Below, one piece after another: positions 6,769-14,063 of a stretch of DNA of 16,378 nucleotides (position 1 is the first letter of the stretch; each line of letters opens with the position of its first letter). A program made the translations under genes and the position numbers. This stretch comes from Microbacterium sp. GTDB taxonomy: Bacteria; Actinomycetota; Actinomycetes; Actinomycetales; Microbacteriaceae. The DNA is taken from assembly GCA_003524435.1 (NCBI GenBank), contig DQHP01000128.1, forward strand, positions 5,892 through 22,269. Direction: 5' to 3'. The notes below the pieces were generated by a model that saw nothing but the letters and a program-made list of their open reading frames with translations, was not told the DNA's origin and did not search any database.

Positions 6769-7716
6769 ATGACGACGATCGCCGATGTTGCGCTTCTCGC
6801 GGGCGTTTCCAAGGCCACCGCGTCACGCACGTTCTCGCGCCCAGAACTGGTCTCCGCCGACACCGCACAGCGCGTACATAACGCCGCAGAGAAGCTCGGC
6901 TTCATCGTGAACAACACCGCCCGTCTGCTGGCGGGTGGGCGCAGTGGAATTCTCGCCCTCGTCGTCCCCACTCTCGATAACAGCTACTTCAGCCCGGTTA
7001 TCGCGGGAGCGCAGATTCGTGCCGACGAGTCAGGATTCCAGCTCACTGTCGCCGTGTATCCGCTGGAGAGCACCACTGAGCTGGCACCGTTGAGCAGGCT
7101 CGGACGACAGGTGGATGGCCTCATCGTCGTTGCACCCCGTGGCACCGACGATCTGATCCGCACCGCGCTGGGCGAGACACCAGCGGTGCTTGTCGACCGA
7201 GAGATCGACGGCATCAGCTCTGTTGTCGCCGACACCGCATCTGCGTTCGGCGCCCTCATCGAAAGTCTTGCGGCCGACGGGCACCGCAACGTCGTGTACG
7301 TGGGTGGGCCGGACGGCTCGTGGCAAGACCGCCAGCGCACCAGCGCTGTCCAGGCGGCAGCCCAGCACACCGGCGTGGAATTGAACATCGTCGGACCACA
7401 TCCGTCGACCTTCGCCGCCGGGGTACAGGCGACACCGGCCGTTCGCGCACATACCCCGACCGCGGTCGTTCCCTATGCCACAGCTCTTGGCCTCGGCATC
7501 CGATATGCGTATCTTTCGGCTGGCGACCAGCCTCCGCTGGTCAGCTCAGAGCAGGCGATCGTCGAGGCTCTTGAGCAACACAATGTGCCGGCGATCGATG
7601 TCGACGGGCAGGAACTGGGCAATGTGGCTGCTGACATGCTCATCGCGCGACTTACTGCCCCCGACTCCCGCGTCGGCCGCCGCCGACTAGAGGTCGCGTT
7701 CCGCAAGGACGCCTGA
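6769..7716 (+). CDS. LacI-family transcriptional regulator
   Basis: A 315-residue regulator. The N-terminal helix-turn-helix (TIADVALLAGVSKATASRTFS, 3-23) and the hinge region (NNTARLLAGGRS, about 48-59) are classic LacI/GalR. From about 60 (GILALVVPTLDNSYFSPVI) a periplasmic-binding-protein-like effector domain follows. ATG 6769 is preferred over an in-frame GTG 30 bp upstream because the domain starts immediately after it; the ribosome site (AAAGAGAG) is moderate. It is transcribed away from the importer-deaminase operon, and both share a gap holding two operator-like sites. It is therefore the likely repressor of that operon and of itself, with the imported compound or its product as inducer. 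The effector is unknown; purine-responsive LacI members exist, but sugars are the commonest ligands. Confidence 0.93.
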   Translation: MTTIADVALLAGVSKATASRTFSRPELVSADTAQRVHNAAEKLGFIVNNTARLLAGGRSGILALVVPTLDNSYFSPVIAGAQIRADESGFQLTVAVYPLESTTELAPLSRLGRQVDGLIVVAPRGTDDLIRTALGETPAVLVDREIDGISSVVADTASAFGALIESLAADGHRNVVYVGGPDGSWQDRQRTSAVQAAAQHTGVELNIVGPHPSTFAAGVQATPAVRAHTPTAVVPYATALGLGIRYAYLSAGDQPPLVSSEQAIVEALEQHNVPAIDVDGQELGNVAADMLIARLTAPDSRVGRRRLEVAFRKDA

Positions 7717-7749
7717 CGGCTGCACGCAAAAGCCGGTCGCAGGCGGCAC

Positions 7750-9093
7750 TTACGCCGAAGCCACCACATCTCGCGTGCGAATCGGGTACAGAAAGAAGCA
7801 CACCCAGGCCAGCGCGGTGAAGGCCATGGGCACGACAGCCAACATGATCCGGATGCCGCCGTCCACAGCATCCGGCTGGGAATCACCGAGGGCGGCGTCA
7901 AAGCCACTGGCGTTCAGCACCCATGCGGCGACGATGGCCTGCAGCACAATCGACCCCTTCACGACGAAACCGTTCACGCCGAAGTAGACGCCCTCACGGC
8001 GGTGGCCAGTACGGAGGGCGTCATCATCGATGATCTGAGAGAGCGCAACTTCCAACAGTTGCAGCAATCCGCCGACGCCGACTCCCACCGCTATGCCGAC
8101 CAGGGCAGCACCGACAACGTCCGTCGCGAGAAGGAACCCGAGCACGGCAACACCAAACACCCCGACGGACCACAGCACCGCAACCCGTGGCGTCGTGCGC
8201 CGCACCACCCAACTCCACAGGAAGATCGCCGGAATCGCGGTGACGAAGATCGCACCGAGAAGGATGCTGCCCTCTCCCTCTGATGCGTGTAGCGAGTACC
8301 GCACATAGAACGGGATCGCGGCGAGGATGACAGCGATCGCGGTCTGCACGAACAGCGAGCCGAGCACGTAGGGCACGAATGCACGGTTGGCGAAGGTGTA
8401 TCGCAGCTGATCCGTCCATCGCATGGGCGCTTCAGCGCCCTCAACCGCGATAACGCCTCGGCGCTCGATCATCCCGCCGCCGAATGACCAGGCGAACATC
8501 ACCACACAGACGAAGCCGAGGGCGAGCGCCATCCCCGGCCAACCTATGCTGCCGTACAACAGTGGCGCGCCGGCGGTACCGAGCACCATTCCCACGATCG
8601 CGAAGACCTGTCGGGGCACGTTGCCTCGCGCGCGCTCCTCAGTCGTGCGGAAGATCTCCGGAAACAACGCCGAGATGTTCAGCACAACCACAACGAACGC
8701 GATGTCGTACACCGCGACGACGATGAGGAACCATACGATGAGCCCGCCCGCGGGCAGCTCCGGCGGCATCCAGATCAAAGTGAAGGCCACGACAAGCGGC
8801 ACAATCCCGAGCCCGATCCAGGGCACGCGGCGCCCCCAGGGCGTGCGAATGCGATCGGACATCGCACCAACCACAGGATTGAGCAGAGCGTTGAGGATGC
8901 CGTGGGCAATCATCGCTGCGGCCACCCACTCGGCCGCGACGCCGAGGTGGGCGACGTAGAAGTAGACGATGAATGCCGAGACTGTCTGTCCCATTAGCTG
9001 GATAGGAAACCCTGACGCCCCGAATGCGAAAGACTCACTGCGACGCGGCGCAGCGTCGAGCCGGCGGTCGCGGATCCGCGCGGTGAGACTCAT
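7750..9093 (-). CDS. GPH-family (MelB-type) sugar:cation symporter
   Basis: A 447-residue major-facilitator protein with about 12 hydrophobic segments. Two family signatures place it in the glycoside-pentoside-hexuronide:cation symporters: SDRIRTPWGRRVPW (79-92) in the loop after the second segment, and RTGHRREGVYFGVNGFVVKG (361-380), including the conserved Arg-Glu-Gly and Lys379. The role is import of a glycoside or uronide with Na+ or H+. The ATG at 9093-9091 has AGGAG at good spacing. It lies 37 bp downstream of the deacetylase gene on the same strand, as the third gene of the ROK-deacetylase-symporter unit. Its end faces the LacI-family gene across only 33 bp, where I see no convincing terminator. 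The cargo is unknown; the partner genes suggest an N-acetylated or acylated sugar. Confidence 0.9.
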   Translation of the reverse strand: MSLTARIRDRRLDAAPRRSESFAFGASGFPIQLMGQTVSAFIVYFYVAHLGVAAEWVAAAMIAHGILNALLNPVVGAMSDRIRTPWGRRVPWIGLGIVPLVVAFTLIWMPPELPAGGLIVWFLIVVAVYDIAFVVVVLNISALFPEIFRTTEERARGNVPRQVFAIVGMVLGTAGAPLLYGSIGWPGMALALGFVCVVMFAWSFGGGMIERRGVIAVEGAEAPMRWTDQLRYTFANRAFVPYVLGSLFVQTAIAVILAAIPFYVRYSLHASEGEGSILLGAIFVTAIPAIFLWSWVVRRTTPRVAVLWSVGVFGVAVLGFLLATDVVGAALVGIAVGVGVGGLLQLLEVALSQIIDDDALRTGHRREGVYFGVNGFVVKGSIVLQAIVAAWVLNASGFDAALGDSQPDAVDGGIRIMLAVVPMAFTALAWVCFFLYPIRTRDVVASA

Positions 9094-9130
9094 CCTTGGG
9101 CTCCTATCGACGCTGAAGCTATCGGCGTCG

Positions 9131-10057
9131 CTACACTTGACGGCGTTGTAGCGCTCGCAGCGCGCGCCAGCTTATCCGCACGAGCCCTTCGGTCGCTATG
9201 GTTTGGTGCACAAGAGGGTCAGCGAGCAACAGCCGCTCGTATCCGCGTTTCGCGGCGCTGAAATCTACAGCAGCGCGCAGCTCTTCGTTATCGACCATCG
9301 GATGCAGGTAAATCTCGGTCACGCCGGGGCCGATCCCTCGCAACATCTCGAGGAACCCATCACGCATCTCGTCGTAGGTTTCCTCATCGGGTGTGCCCTC
9401 GTTCGCGAGGGGGAACGGGTGCGTCCACAGCCGGTCAGGAATGACAACGCCAGCGGCATCGGCAATGGCGGCCGCGCGATCGAGGAGCGGCTGTAGTCGT
9501 GCATCGAACCCCGATCCGTCCAGCAACCGCGGCAACCGGAAAGGCAGTGCGTAGCGCGCGGCGATCTCCATCACCGCGCCGAGGAAGTCTCGCCCCGTTT
9601 CCAAGCCATAGACCGCTCCCATGTGGCTATCCAGGTGAGTGACATCAACGCCGGCCTCCAGCGCACACGCCACCTGTGCGGCGAGCTCGGCCGCAACATC
9701 CTCGGCCTTCGCCTCGCGCTCAACGGTCACAACCTCGGCCGGGAAGTACCCGGATTCATCGACCAGACTCGTCGCCGTGCCGGTGAGCGGACGCCAGCGA
9801 TAGCCGGTCCATTCGCTGGTGAGCACCAAATGCACACCGACACTCAGCTCGCGATGCGCCGCAGCGAATGCGAGAGCCTCTGGCGCCCAGGCACACGGAA
9901 CCATGACCGTCGTCGAATCGAGGTGACCGCCCAAAAGCAGGCCGGTGATTGCCTCGTTCGAGGCATGGCACATGCCGAAGTCATCGGCGTTGATGATGAT
10001 TGCTCGCGCGTCAGCATCCAATCCGAGTCGTGTGGTGAGCGCAGGCAGTGTCGTCAT
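9131..10057 (-). CDS. YdjC/ChbG-type carbohydrate deacetylase
   Basis: A 308-residue cytosolic metal-dependent deacetylase of the YdjC family, whose characterised member ChbG removes an N-acetyl group from chitooligosaccharides so that later enzymes and regulators can act. Family motifs are in order: IINADDFG (21-28, metal Asp and catalytic Asp), VGVHLVLT (73-80, His76), THLDSHMG (140-147, His141 and His145) and EIYLHPMVD (248-256, His252). The ATG at 10057 is chosen over a further upstream in-frame ATG because the extra 59 residues lie inside the ROK gene in another frame and look like out-of-frame sequence. The chosen ATG overlaps the ROK stop as ATGA, so the two genes are coupled. No beta-glucosidase or phosphotransferase gene of the chb type is nearby, so the exact substrate is open. 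Confidence 0.9.
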   Translation of the reverse strand: MTTLPALTTRLGLDADARAIIINADDFGMCHASNEAITGLLLGGHLDSTTVMVPCAWAPEALAFAAAHRELSVGVHLVLTSEWTGYRWRPLTGTATSLVDESGYFPAEVVTVEREAKAEDVAAELAAQVACALEAGVDVTHLDSHMGAVYGLETGRDFLGAVMEIAARYALPFRLPRLLDGSGFDARLQPLLDRAAAIADAAGVVIPDRLWTHPFPLANEGTPDEETYDEMRDGFLEMLRGIGPGVTEIYLHPMVDNEELRAAVDFSAAKRGYERLLLADPLVHQTIATEGLVRISWRALRALQRRQV

Positions 10058-11190
10058 CGTCCCGATTTTCCGTGCGAGAGGATGCTGTCGAAAACAGTGT
10101 CGCGCAGTGTCGCGGCAGCGTGGTTGATCGCGCCGATCAGCGGAGCCTCGCGACCAAAGCCCGACACCAGGAACTGCATCGGAAGCAGCGCCGCATACTC
10201 TTCTGCGATGTTCTTGATGCGTTCCACGAAGCACGGATGTGTGGCGTAACCCGCCAGTATGAAAGCCGCGGGATCAAGGACAAGCGTGATGCTCCCGGCC
10301 ACGATGACGAGTCTGCGAGCCATCTCATCAACCATCTGCTCTGCCGCCGGGTCTCCCGCCGCACAGGCTTCCAGGTGAGCATCCATCGGCTCAGCCGGGT
10401 CTCGTCCGAAGGTGAGGGCGAGGTCGGCGACGACGGTATCGCCCAGCACAGGAGCCGCGATCGGCAGCGGTGACTGAGGCAAGAACTGCACCTCTCCCGC
10501 TACCCCTGATGCCCCTCGGTGCAGCGCACCGTTGATGATGAACCCCGCACCAAGGCCGTCTTCGAGCATGAGAAGTGCGAAGCTGCTGATGCCTGCGCCG
10601 ACGCCGACGGCGGATTCGGCGAGTGCGGCAAGATTCACGTCGTTTTCGACGCGAACTGCACAGCCCAGGCCAGCTTCGAGCGCCGAGCGGAATGCTCCGC
10701 CGTCCGGTCCGAGGTCATTACGGACGCTTCCGTCAGCTGTGACGATTCCTGGTACACCGACAACGGCGCATTTCACAGACCCCGGTGATGCCTGCAGGCA
10801 ATCACCGATGAGCCCGACAATCCTCATCGCACGGTCATCGGTCGCGCTGAAGCGTGCGTGAGCCTCAGCACGGATCTCACCTGCCGGATCCACGAGTGAG
10901 ACACTCGCTGAATGATGATCGACGTGGACCGCAGCGGCAAACCCGAGGTTCGGGTTGAGCGAAACCCGGGCGGCCGCCGGACCACGTGTGCCTCGGTCTT
11001 CCCCAGCGGATGCCACAGCTTCCCCAGCGTCGAGCATCCGAAGTACCTGAGTCACTGCAGTCCGCGACAACCCGGTTTCGCCCATCAACTCGGCACGAGT
11101 GAGGTTGCCCCGTCGGGCCAGGGCCTCCAAGATCGCTCGTGCGTTCAATGTTCGCAACAGGGTCTGCGGCCCTGCGAGAGGTCTTGTCAC
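10054..11190 (-). CDS. ROK-family (NagC/XylR-type) transcriptional repressor
   Basis: A 378-residue regulator with an N-terminal winged helix (about 10-60: NARAILEALARRGNLTRAEL, then TGLSRTAVTQVLRMLDAGE) and a C-terminal ROK domain. ROK landmarks include VVGVPGIV (143-150), VENDVNLAALAE (181-192) and the DGLGAGFIINGALHRG stretch (211-226). The usual zinc-binding segment (GEIGH followed by a CxCGxxGC cluster) is replaced by GEVQFLPQSPLPIAAP, lacking the His and the Cys residues. The GTG start at 11190-11188 has GAGGGA six bases upstream. It leads the deacetylase and symporter genes and is divergent from the carboxylesterase. Two operator-like palindromes lie in the gap, so it probably controls both directions. 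The inducer is presumably a sugar or amino sugar, by analogy with NagC and XylR. Confidence 0.9.
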   Translation of the reverse strand: MTRPLAGPQTLLRTLNARAILEALARRGNLTRAELMGETGLSRTAVTQVLRMLDAGEAVASAGEDRGTRGPAAARVSLNPNLGFAAAVHVDHHSASVSLVDPAGEIRAEAHARFSATDDRAMRIVGLIGDCLQASPGSVKCAVVGVPGIVTADGSVRNDLGPDGGAFRSALEAGLGCAVRVENDVNLAALAESAVGVGAGISSFALLMLEDGLGAGFIINGALHRGASGVAGEVQFLPQSPLPIAAPVLGDTVVADLALTFGRDPAEPMDAHLEACAAGDPAAEQMVDEMARRLVIVAGSITLVLDPAAFILAGYATHPCFVERIKNIAEEYAALLPMQFLVSGFGREAPLIGAINHAAATLRDTVFDSILSHGKSGR

Positions 11191-11212
11191 AACGTTCCCT
11201 CGTACTTTGTTC

Positions 11213-11242
11213 TCGACAGTATGACACGAAGTGTCCTAATAG
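11213..11242 (+). promoter_or_regulatory. Candidate promoter of the carboxylesterase gene
   Basis: TCGACA (11213-11218, five of six to the -35 consensus) and TAATAG (11237-11242, three of six) are spaced by 18 bp. The first 13-bp palindrome lies almost exactly between them, which would fit repression by steric block. The weak -10 keeps confidence low. Confidence 0.3.
11223..11235. promoter_or_regulatory. ROK operator-like palindrome 1
   Basis: GACACGAAGTGTC is a perfect 5-bp inverted repeat with a 3-bp centre. It lies in the 114-bp gap between the divergent ROK and esterase genes. It resembles the second site (11246-11258) read on the other strand, GACGCAAAGTGTC, differing at two positions. 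Confidence 0.6.
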
Positions 11243-11245
11243 TGC

Positions 11246-11258
11246 GACACTTTGCGTC
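11246..11258. promoter_or_regulatory. ROK operator-like palindrome 2
   Basis: GACACTTTGCGTC on the plus strand, centred 23 bp (about two helical turns) from palindrome 1. The two sites would lie on nearly the same face of the DNA, as expected for cooperative dimers of one regulator. The shared pattern is GACRCRAAGTGTC. Confidence 0.55.
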
Positions 11259-11304
11259 ACATTGGGGGCAGATACGCTGAAGCCGTGTATCTGAAGGAGT
11301 TCAC

Positions 11305-12771
11305 TTGAGCGAAGCACCGGTTGTCTCTACTGTCTCAGGCCCCGTGCGCGGCGTCTGGCGAGAACACGGCACACCCACAGCATCCGCTGCTTTTCTCGGC
11401 ATCCCCTTCGCCAAGGCGCCGGTCGGCAATCTGCGTTTTTCCGCTCCCGTGCCTCCAAAACCGTGGACCGAGGTGCGCGACGCGACCGCGTACGGTGCGA
11501 CGGCGTTGCGGACCACCGGGGCGGATACTCTCATTCCAGAACCCGCGGTTGCGGGAAAGAGCATCCTCAACGTCAACATCTTCACGCCCACGTTGGATGG
11601 CGCCCTCCCCGTGCTCGTCTGGATCCATGGCGGTGGTTACACCGAGGGATCACCGGCGAGCCCCTGGTACGACGGCAGCGCCTTCAACCGCGACGGCGTC
11701 ATTACCGTGACGATCTCCTACCGTCTGGGCTTCGACGGTTTCGGTTTCATCGAGGGCGCACCCCACAACCGCGGCGTGCGCGACTGGGTCGCCGCCCTCG
11801 AATGGGTGCAGCAGAACATCGCCGCGTTCGGCGGTGATCCAGCTCGCGTGACGATCGGTGGGCAGTCTGCCGGTGGTGGCGCAGTCCTGACGCTCCTCGG
11901 GATGCCATCAGCACAGCGCCTGTTTCATTCGGCGCTTTCGTTCTCCGGAGCGCTCGCGGATGTGCCGCGCGAAACCGCACGACAGCGCGGACTGCGAATC
12001 GCCCAACTGGGCGGGATTGAGGCGAACGTCGATGGTTTCCGCAGCCTCAGCGAGCGGCGCATCCGTCAGTTACAGCCGAAGGCCGCAACCCCGAGAAAGG
12101 GTGTCGGCATGGTTATCGATCTGCTCGCCGGCGGCCTGCCGTGGGGTCCGATGATCGACGGCGACCTCATTGCGCAGCCGACTGTCGAGGCGCTGCGCGC
12201 GGGCATCGGTGGGGATAAGCCGCTTCTGCTGGGCGCTGCGGATGACGAATTCACGATGGTCGCCGTGAAGGAGGGCGCCAAAGCGCGAATGATCCCGGCG
12301 GGATTGCTCCTGCGGCCCTTCCTCCGAAACGGCGCGACCAGGCGCGCATACCTCGCCGCCAACCGCGAGCAACGGGCAAAGGGCAGCGCCGCGATGGTGG
12401 GGCGCTACGTGAGCGACGACGTCTTTCGACGGATCGTTCCACAGGTGGCCGAGGCACGCAGCAGGGCGGATGCCGCGACCTGGGCCTATCGGTTCTCGTG
12501 GGTGTCGCCCGCAAAGGGATGGGCGTGCCATTGCCTGGATGTGCCGTTCTGGTTCGATGGCCTCGGCCGTGAGCGCGTCGCGAATCTCGCGGGGCCGAAT
12601 CCGCCACAGAGCCTGGCGGATGAGATGCACGCCGCCGCTGTGGCGATGGTCACCGACGGTGAGCCCGGGTGGGCGGCGTGGCGCACCGAGCCTGGGACGA
12701 CCCGGGTATTTGACGGCCACGGCGCGACGGTTACGGCCGATGCGTACGACAGCGTGCTCGCCCTGCTGTAA
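11305..12771 (+). CDS. Type-B carboxylesterase
   Basis: A 488-residue alpha/beta-hydrolase of the carboxylesterase type B family, which cleaves carboxylic esters. The oxyanion-hole motif HGGGY is at 108-112 and the nucleophile elbow GGQSAGGG at 185-192 (Ser188). The acid is probably Glu315 in GAADDEF and the base His409 in CHCLDVPFWFD. FLGIPFAKAPVGNLRF (30-45) is the family's N-terminal signature. There is no signal peptide, so it should be cytosolic. The TTG start at 11305 is supported by AAGGAG (11294-11299) five bases upstream and by the domain beginning at once. It is divergent from the ROK regulator across a gap with two operator-like sites, so it is probably part of the same regulon and may remove acyl groups from the imported glycoside. 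A p-nitrobenzyl-esterase-like general esterase is the alternative. Confidence 0.92.
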   Translation: MSEAPVVSTVSGPVRGVWREHGTPTASAAFLGIPFAKAPVGNLRFSAPVPPKPWTEVRDATAYGATALRTTGADTLIPEPAVAGKSILNVNIFTPTLDGALPVLVWIHGGGYTEGSPASPWYDGSAFNRDGVITVTISYRLGFDGFGFIEGAPHNRGVRDWVAALEWVQQNIAAFGGDPARVTIGGQSAGGGAVLTLLGMPSAQRLFHSALSFSGALADVPRETARQRGLRIAQLGGIEANVDGFRSLSERRIRQLQPKAATPRKGVGMVIDLLAGGLPWGPMIDGDLIAQPTVEALRAGIGGDKPLLLGAADDEFTMVAVKEGAKARMIPAGLLLRPFLRNGATRRAYLAANREQRAKGSAAMVGRYVSDDVFRRIVPQVAEARSRADAATWAYRFSWVSPAKGWACHCLDVPFWFDGLGRERVANLAGPNPPQSLADEMHAAAVAMVTDGEPGWAAWRTEPGTTRVFDGHGATVTADAYDSVLALL

Positions 12772-12796
12772 TCGGCGACGTTTTGCGCCCGAAACA

Positions 12797-12831
12797 CTGT
12801 CGAACCCGCCCACACTCGGCGGGTCCGACAG
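12797..12831. terminator. Hairpin terminator between convergent genes
   Basis: Arms CTGTCGAACCCGCC (12797-12810) and GGCGGGTCCGACAG (12818-12831) pair over 14 bp with one mismatch around a 7-base loop. It occupies the 69-bp gap between the esterase gene and the end of the convergent zinc operon. The stem is symmetric and should work in both directions, but there is no clear T-run on the plus strand side. Confidence 0.75.
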
Positions 12832-12840
12832 CATTCGTCA

Positions 12841-14031
12841 CTAACCGACGACGACGATCTCGTTGGGCACTTCAGGAAGCTCGCTGCTGGCGAGCTGCTC
12901 TCCGGTCACGGCATTCAGGGCGACAATTGTGCTGTTCGCCGAGTCGGTCACATAGACAACGTCATCGTGCACGGCAATGGCTGGGTGTGGCTGCTGCCAT
13001 TCGCTCGGGCCTTCCCACGCCTCGATCGCATCATGGGATGCCGTGATCGCACCGGTCGCCGGGTCAATAGTGTGCAACTGCCCATCTGTAGCGACCATCA
13101 GCACTTCGCCCGAAGGCGCGCGCACGATCCCGCGCCAGGTGTAGCTGACGCCATCCGGAAGCGCGATCTTCTCCAGCGTCTTCGCCTCGGTGTCGATCAG
13201 GACGATGTTCTGCAGAAGTGAGCCCTCAGCATCCGGATCATCCTTGTAATCCATGACGACGAGGGGGCTGTTCTCTGAGACATAGGCGTTGCCGATTCGG
13301 CCGAACTCATCAGGCGATGTCAGCTTGGTGATCTCCCCGTCGTGAAACACGATCGCGCCGTTCTCGCAGCCGAACACGACAGCCTCGTCCTGCGCGGTGC
13401 CTTCGCCGTGCACACCAGGGCATTCCGCACTGGCTGCGATCTCCGCGCCGTCAGCGTCCACTGCGCGGATGCCGCTGCGGCCGCTGGCATCTCCGACAGT
13501 TGTCACGAGAGTGCCATCCTCCAAAACCACCGAAACGCCGTGATGCGCCTCAACGCCTTCGATTACCTCCGCATCGGGCAGGTCGCCACTCACGTCAGCA
13601 AGAGCCGCCGTGTCAAAGATGGTGGTGTCGCTCGTCGCATCGTCATAGAGCACGGTTTTTCCGGCGTGACGAACGACATGGCCGGCCGCTGCCGCGTCAA
13701 TGACCATGTCGGTAAGTTCAGGCTCCCGCACATCGAGCAGCTGAAATCCTTGCGATGTGGAGACGAAAGCATGACGCCCGTCGCCGGCGACGTTGAGGCG
13801 GACGAAGTCCTCCGAGGGCAGATCATCGATCACCTCGAGGCTCTCGCCATCCACAACGAGCACTCCCCCTTCATAAGCGACGGCAACACGAGGACCGTCC
13901 GCCGCGGTCTCCGTGCTCGTTGGTTCGCTCGCCGGAGATTCAGCACCCGGCTGCGCGGCGCATCCAGCCAATGCCATCGCGGCGATTCCGACGCCTGCCG
14001 TGAATCGGATGGTTCGTTTCAGCTGTGTCAT
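12841..14031 (-). CDS. aztD: Zinc metallochaperone AztD (beta-propeller lipoprotein)
   Basis: A 396-residue secreted, lipid-anchored protein that in the characterised Azt systems binds zinc outside the membrane and hands it to AztC. The lipobox is LAGC, with Cys24 lipidated, followed by a Ser/Thr/Glu-rich linker to about 45. The rest shows repeating four-stranded blades (VAVAYEGGVLVVDGESLEVI and similar). AztD-like landmarks are EAHHGVSV (161-168), ECPGVHGE (203-210), FGCENGAIVF (220-229), FGRIGN (243-248) and EWQQPHPA (344-351). Cys204 and Cys222 may form a disulfide. His118, His122, His163, His164 and His208 are candidate zinc ligands. The ATG is preceded by GAAAGGA. It is the last gene of the operon, 32 bp after aztC. 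Confidence 0.85.
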   Translation of the reverse strand: MTQLKRTIRFTAGVGIAAMALAGCAAQPGAESPASEPTSTETAADGPRVAVAYEGGVLVVDGESLEVIDDLPSEDFVRLNVAGDGRHAFVSTSQGFQLLDVREPELTDMVIDAAAAGHVVRHAGKTVLYDDATSDTTIFDTAALADVSGDLPDAEVIEGVEAHHGVSVVLEDGTLVTTVGDASGRSGIRAVDADGAEIAASAECPGVHGEGTAQDEAVVFGCENGAIVFHDGEITKLTSPDEFGRIGNAYVSENSPLVVMDYKDDPDAEGSLLQNIVLIDTEAKTLEKIALPDGVSYTWRGIVRAPSGEVLMVATDGQLHTIDPATGAITASHDAIEAWEGPSEWQQPHPAIAVHDDVVYVTDSANSTIVALNAVTGEQLASSELPEVPNEIVVVG

Positions 14032-14063
14032 TTTCTTCCTTTCGTTGTGCCCAGAGGGCGGTT

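Noticed and set aside
10058..10234. Upstream 59-residue extension of the deacetylase
   Set aside because: It overlaps the ROK coding region in another frame. The ATG at 10057 overlaps the ROK stop and places the NADDFG strand at the normal distance from the N-terminus.
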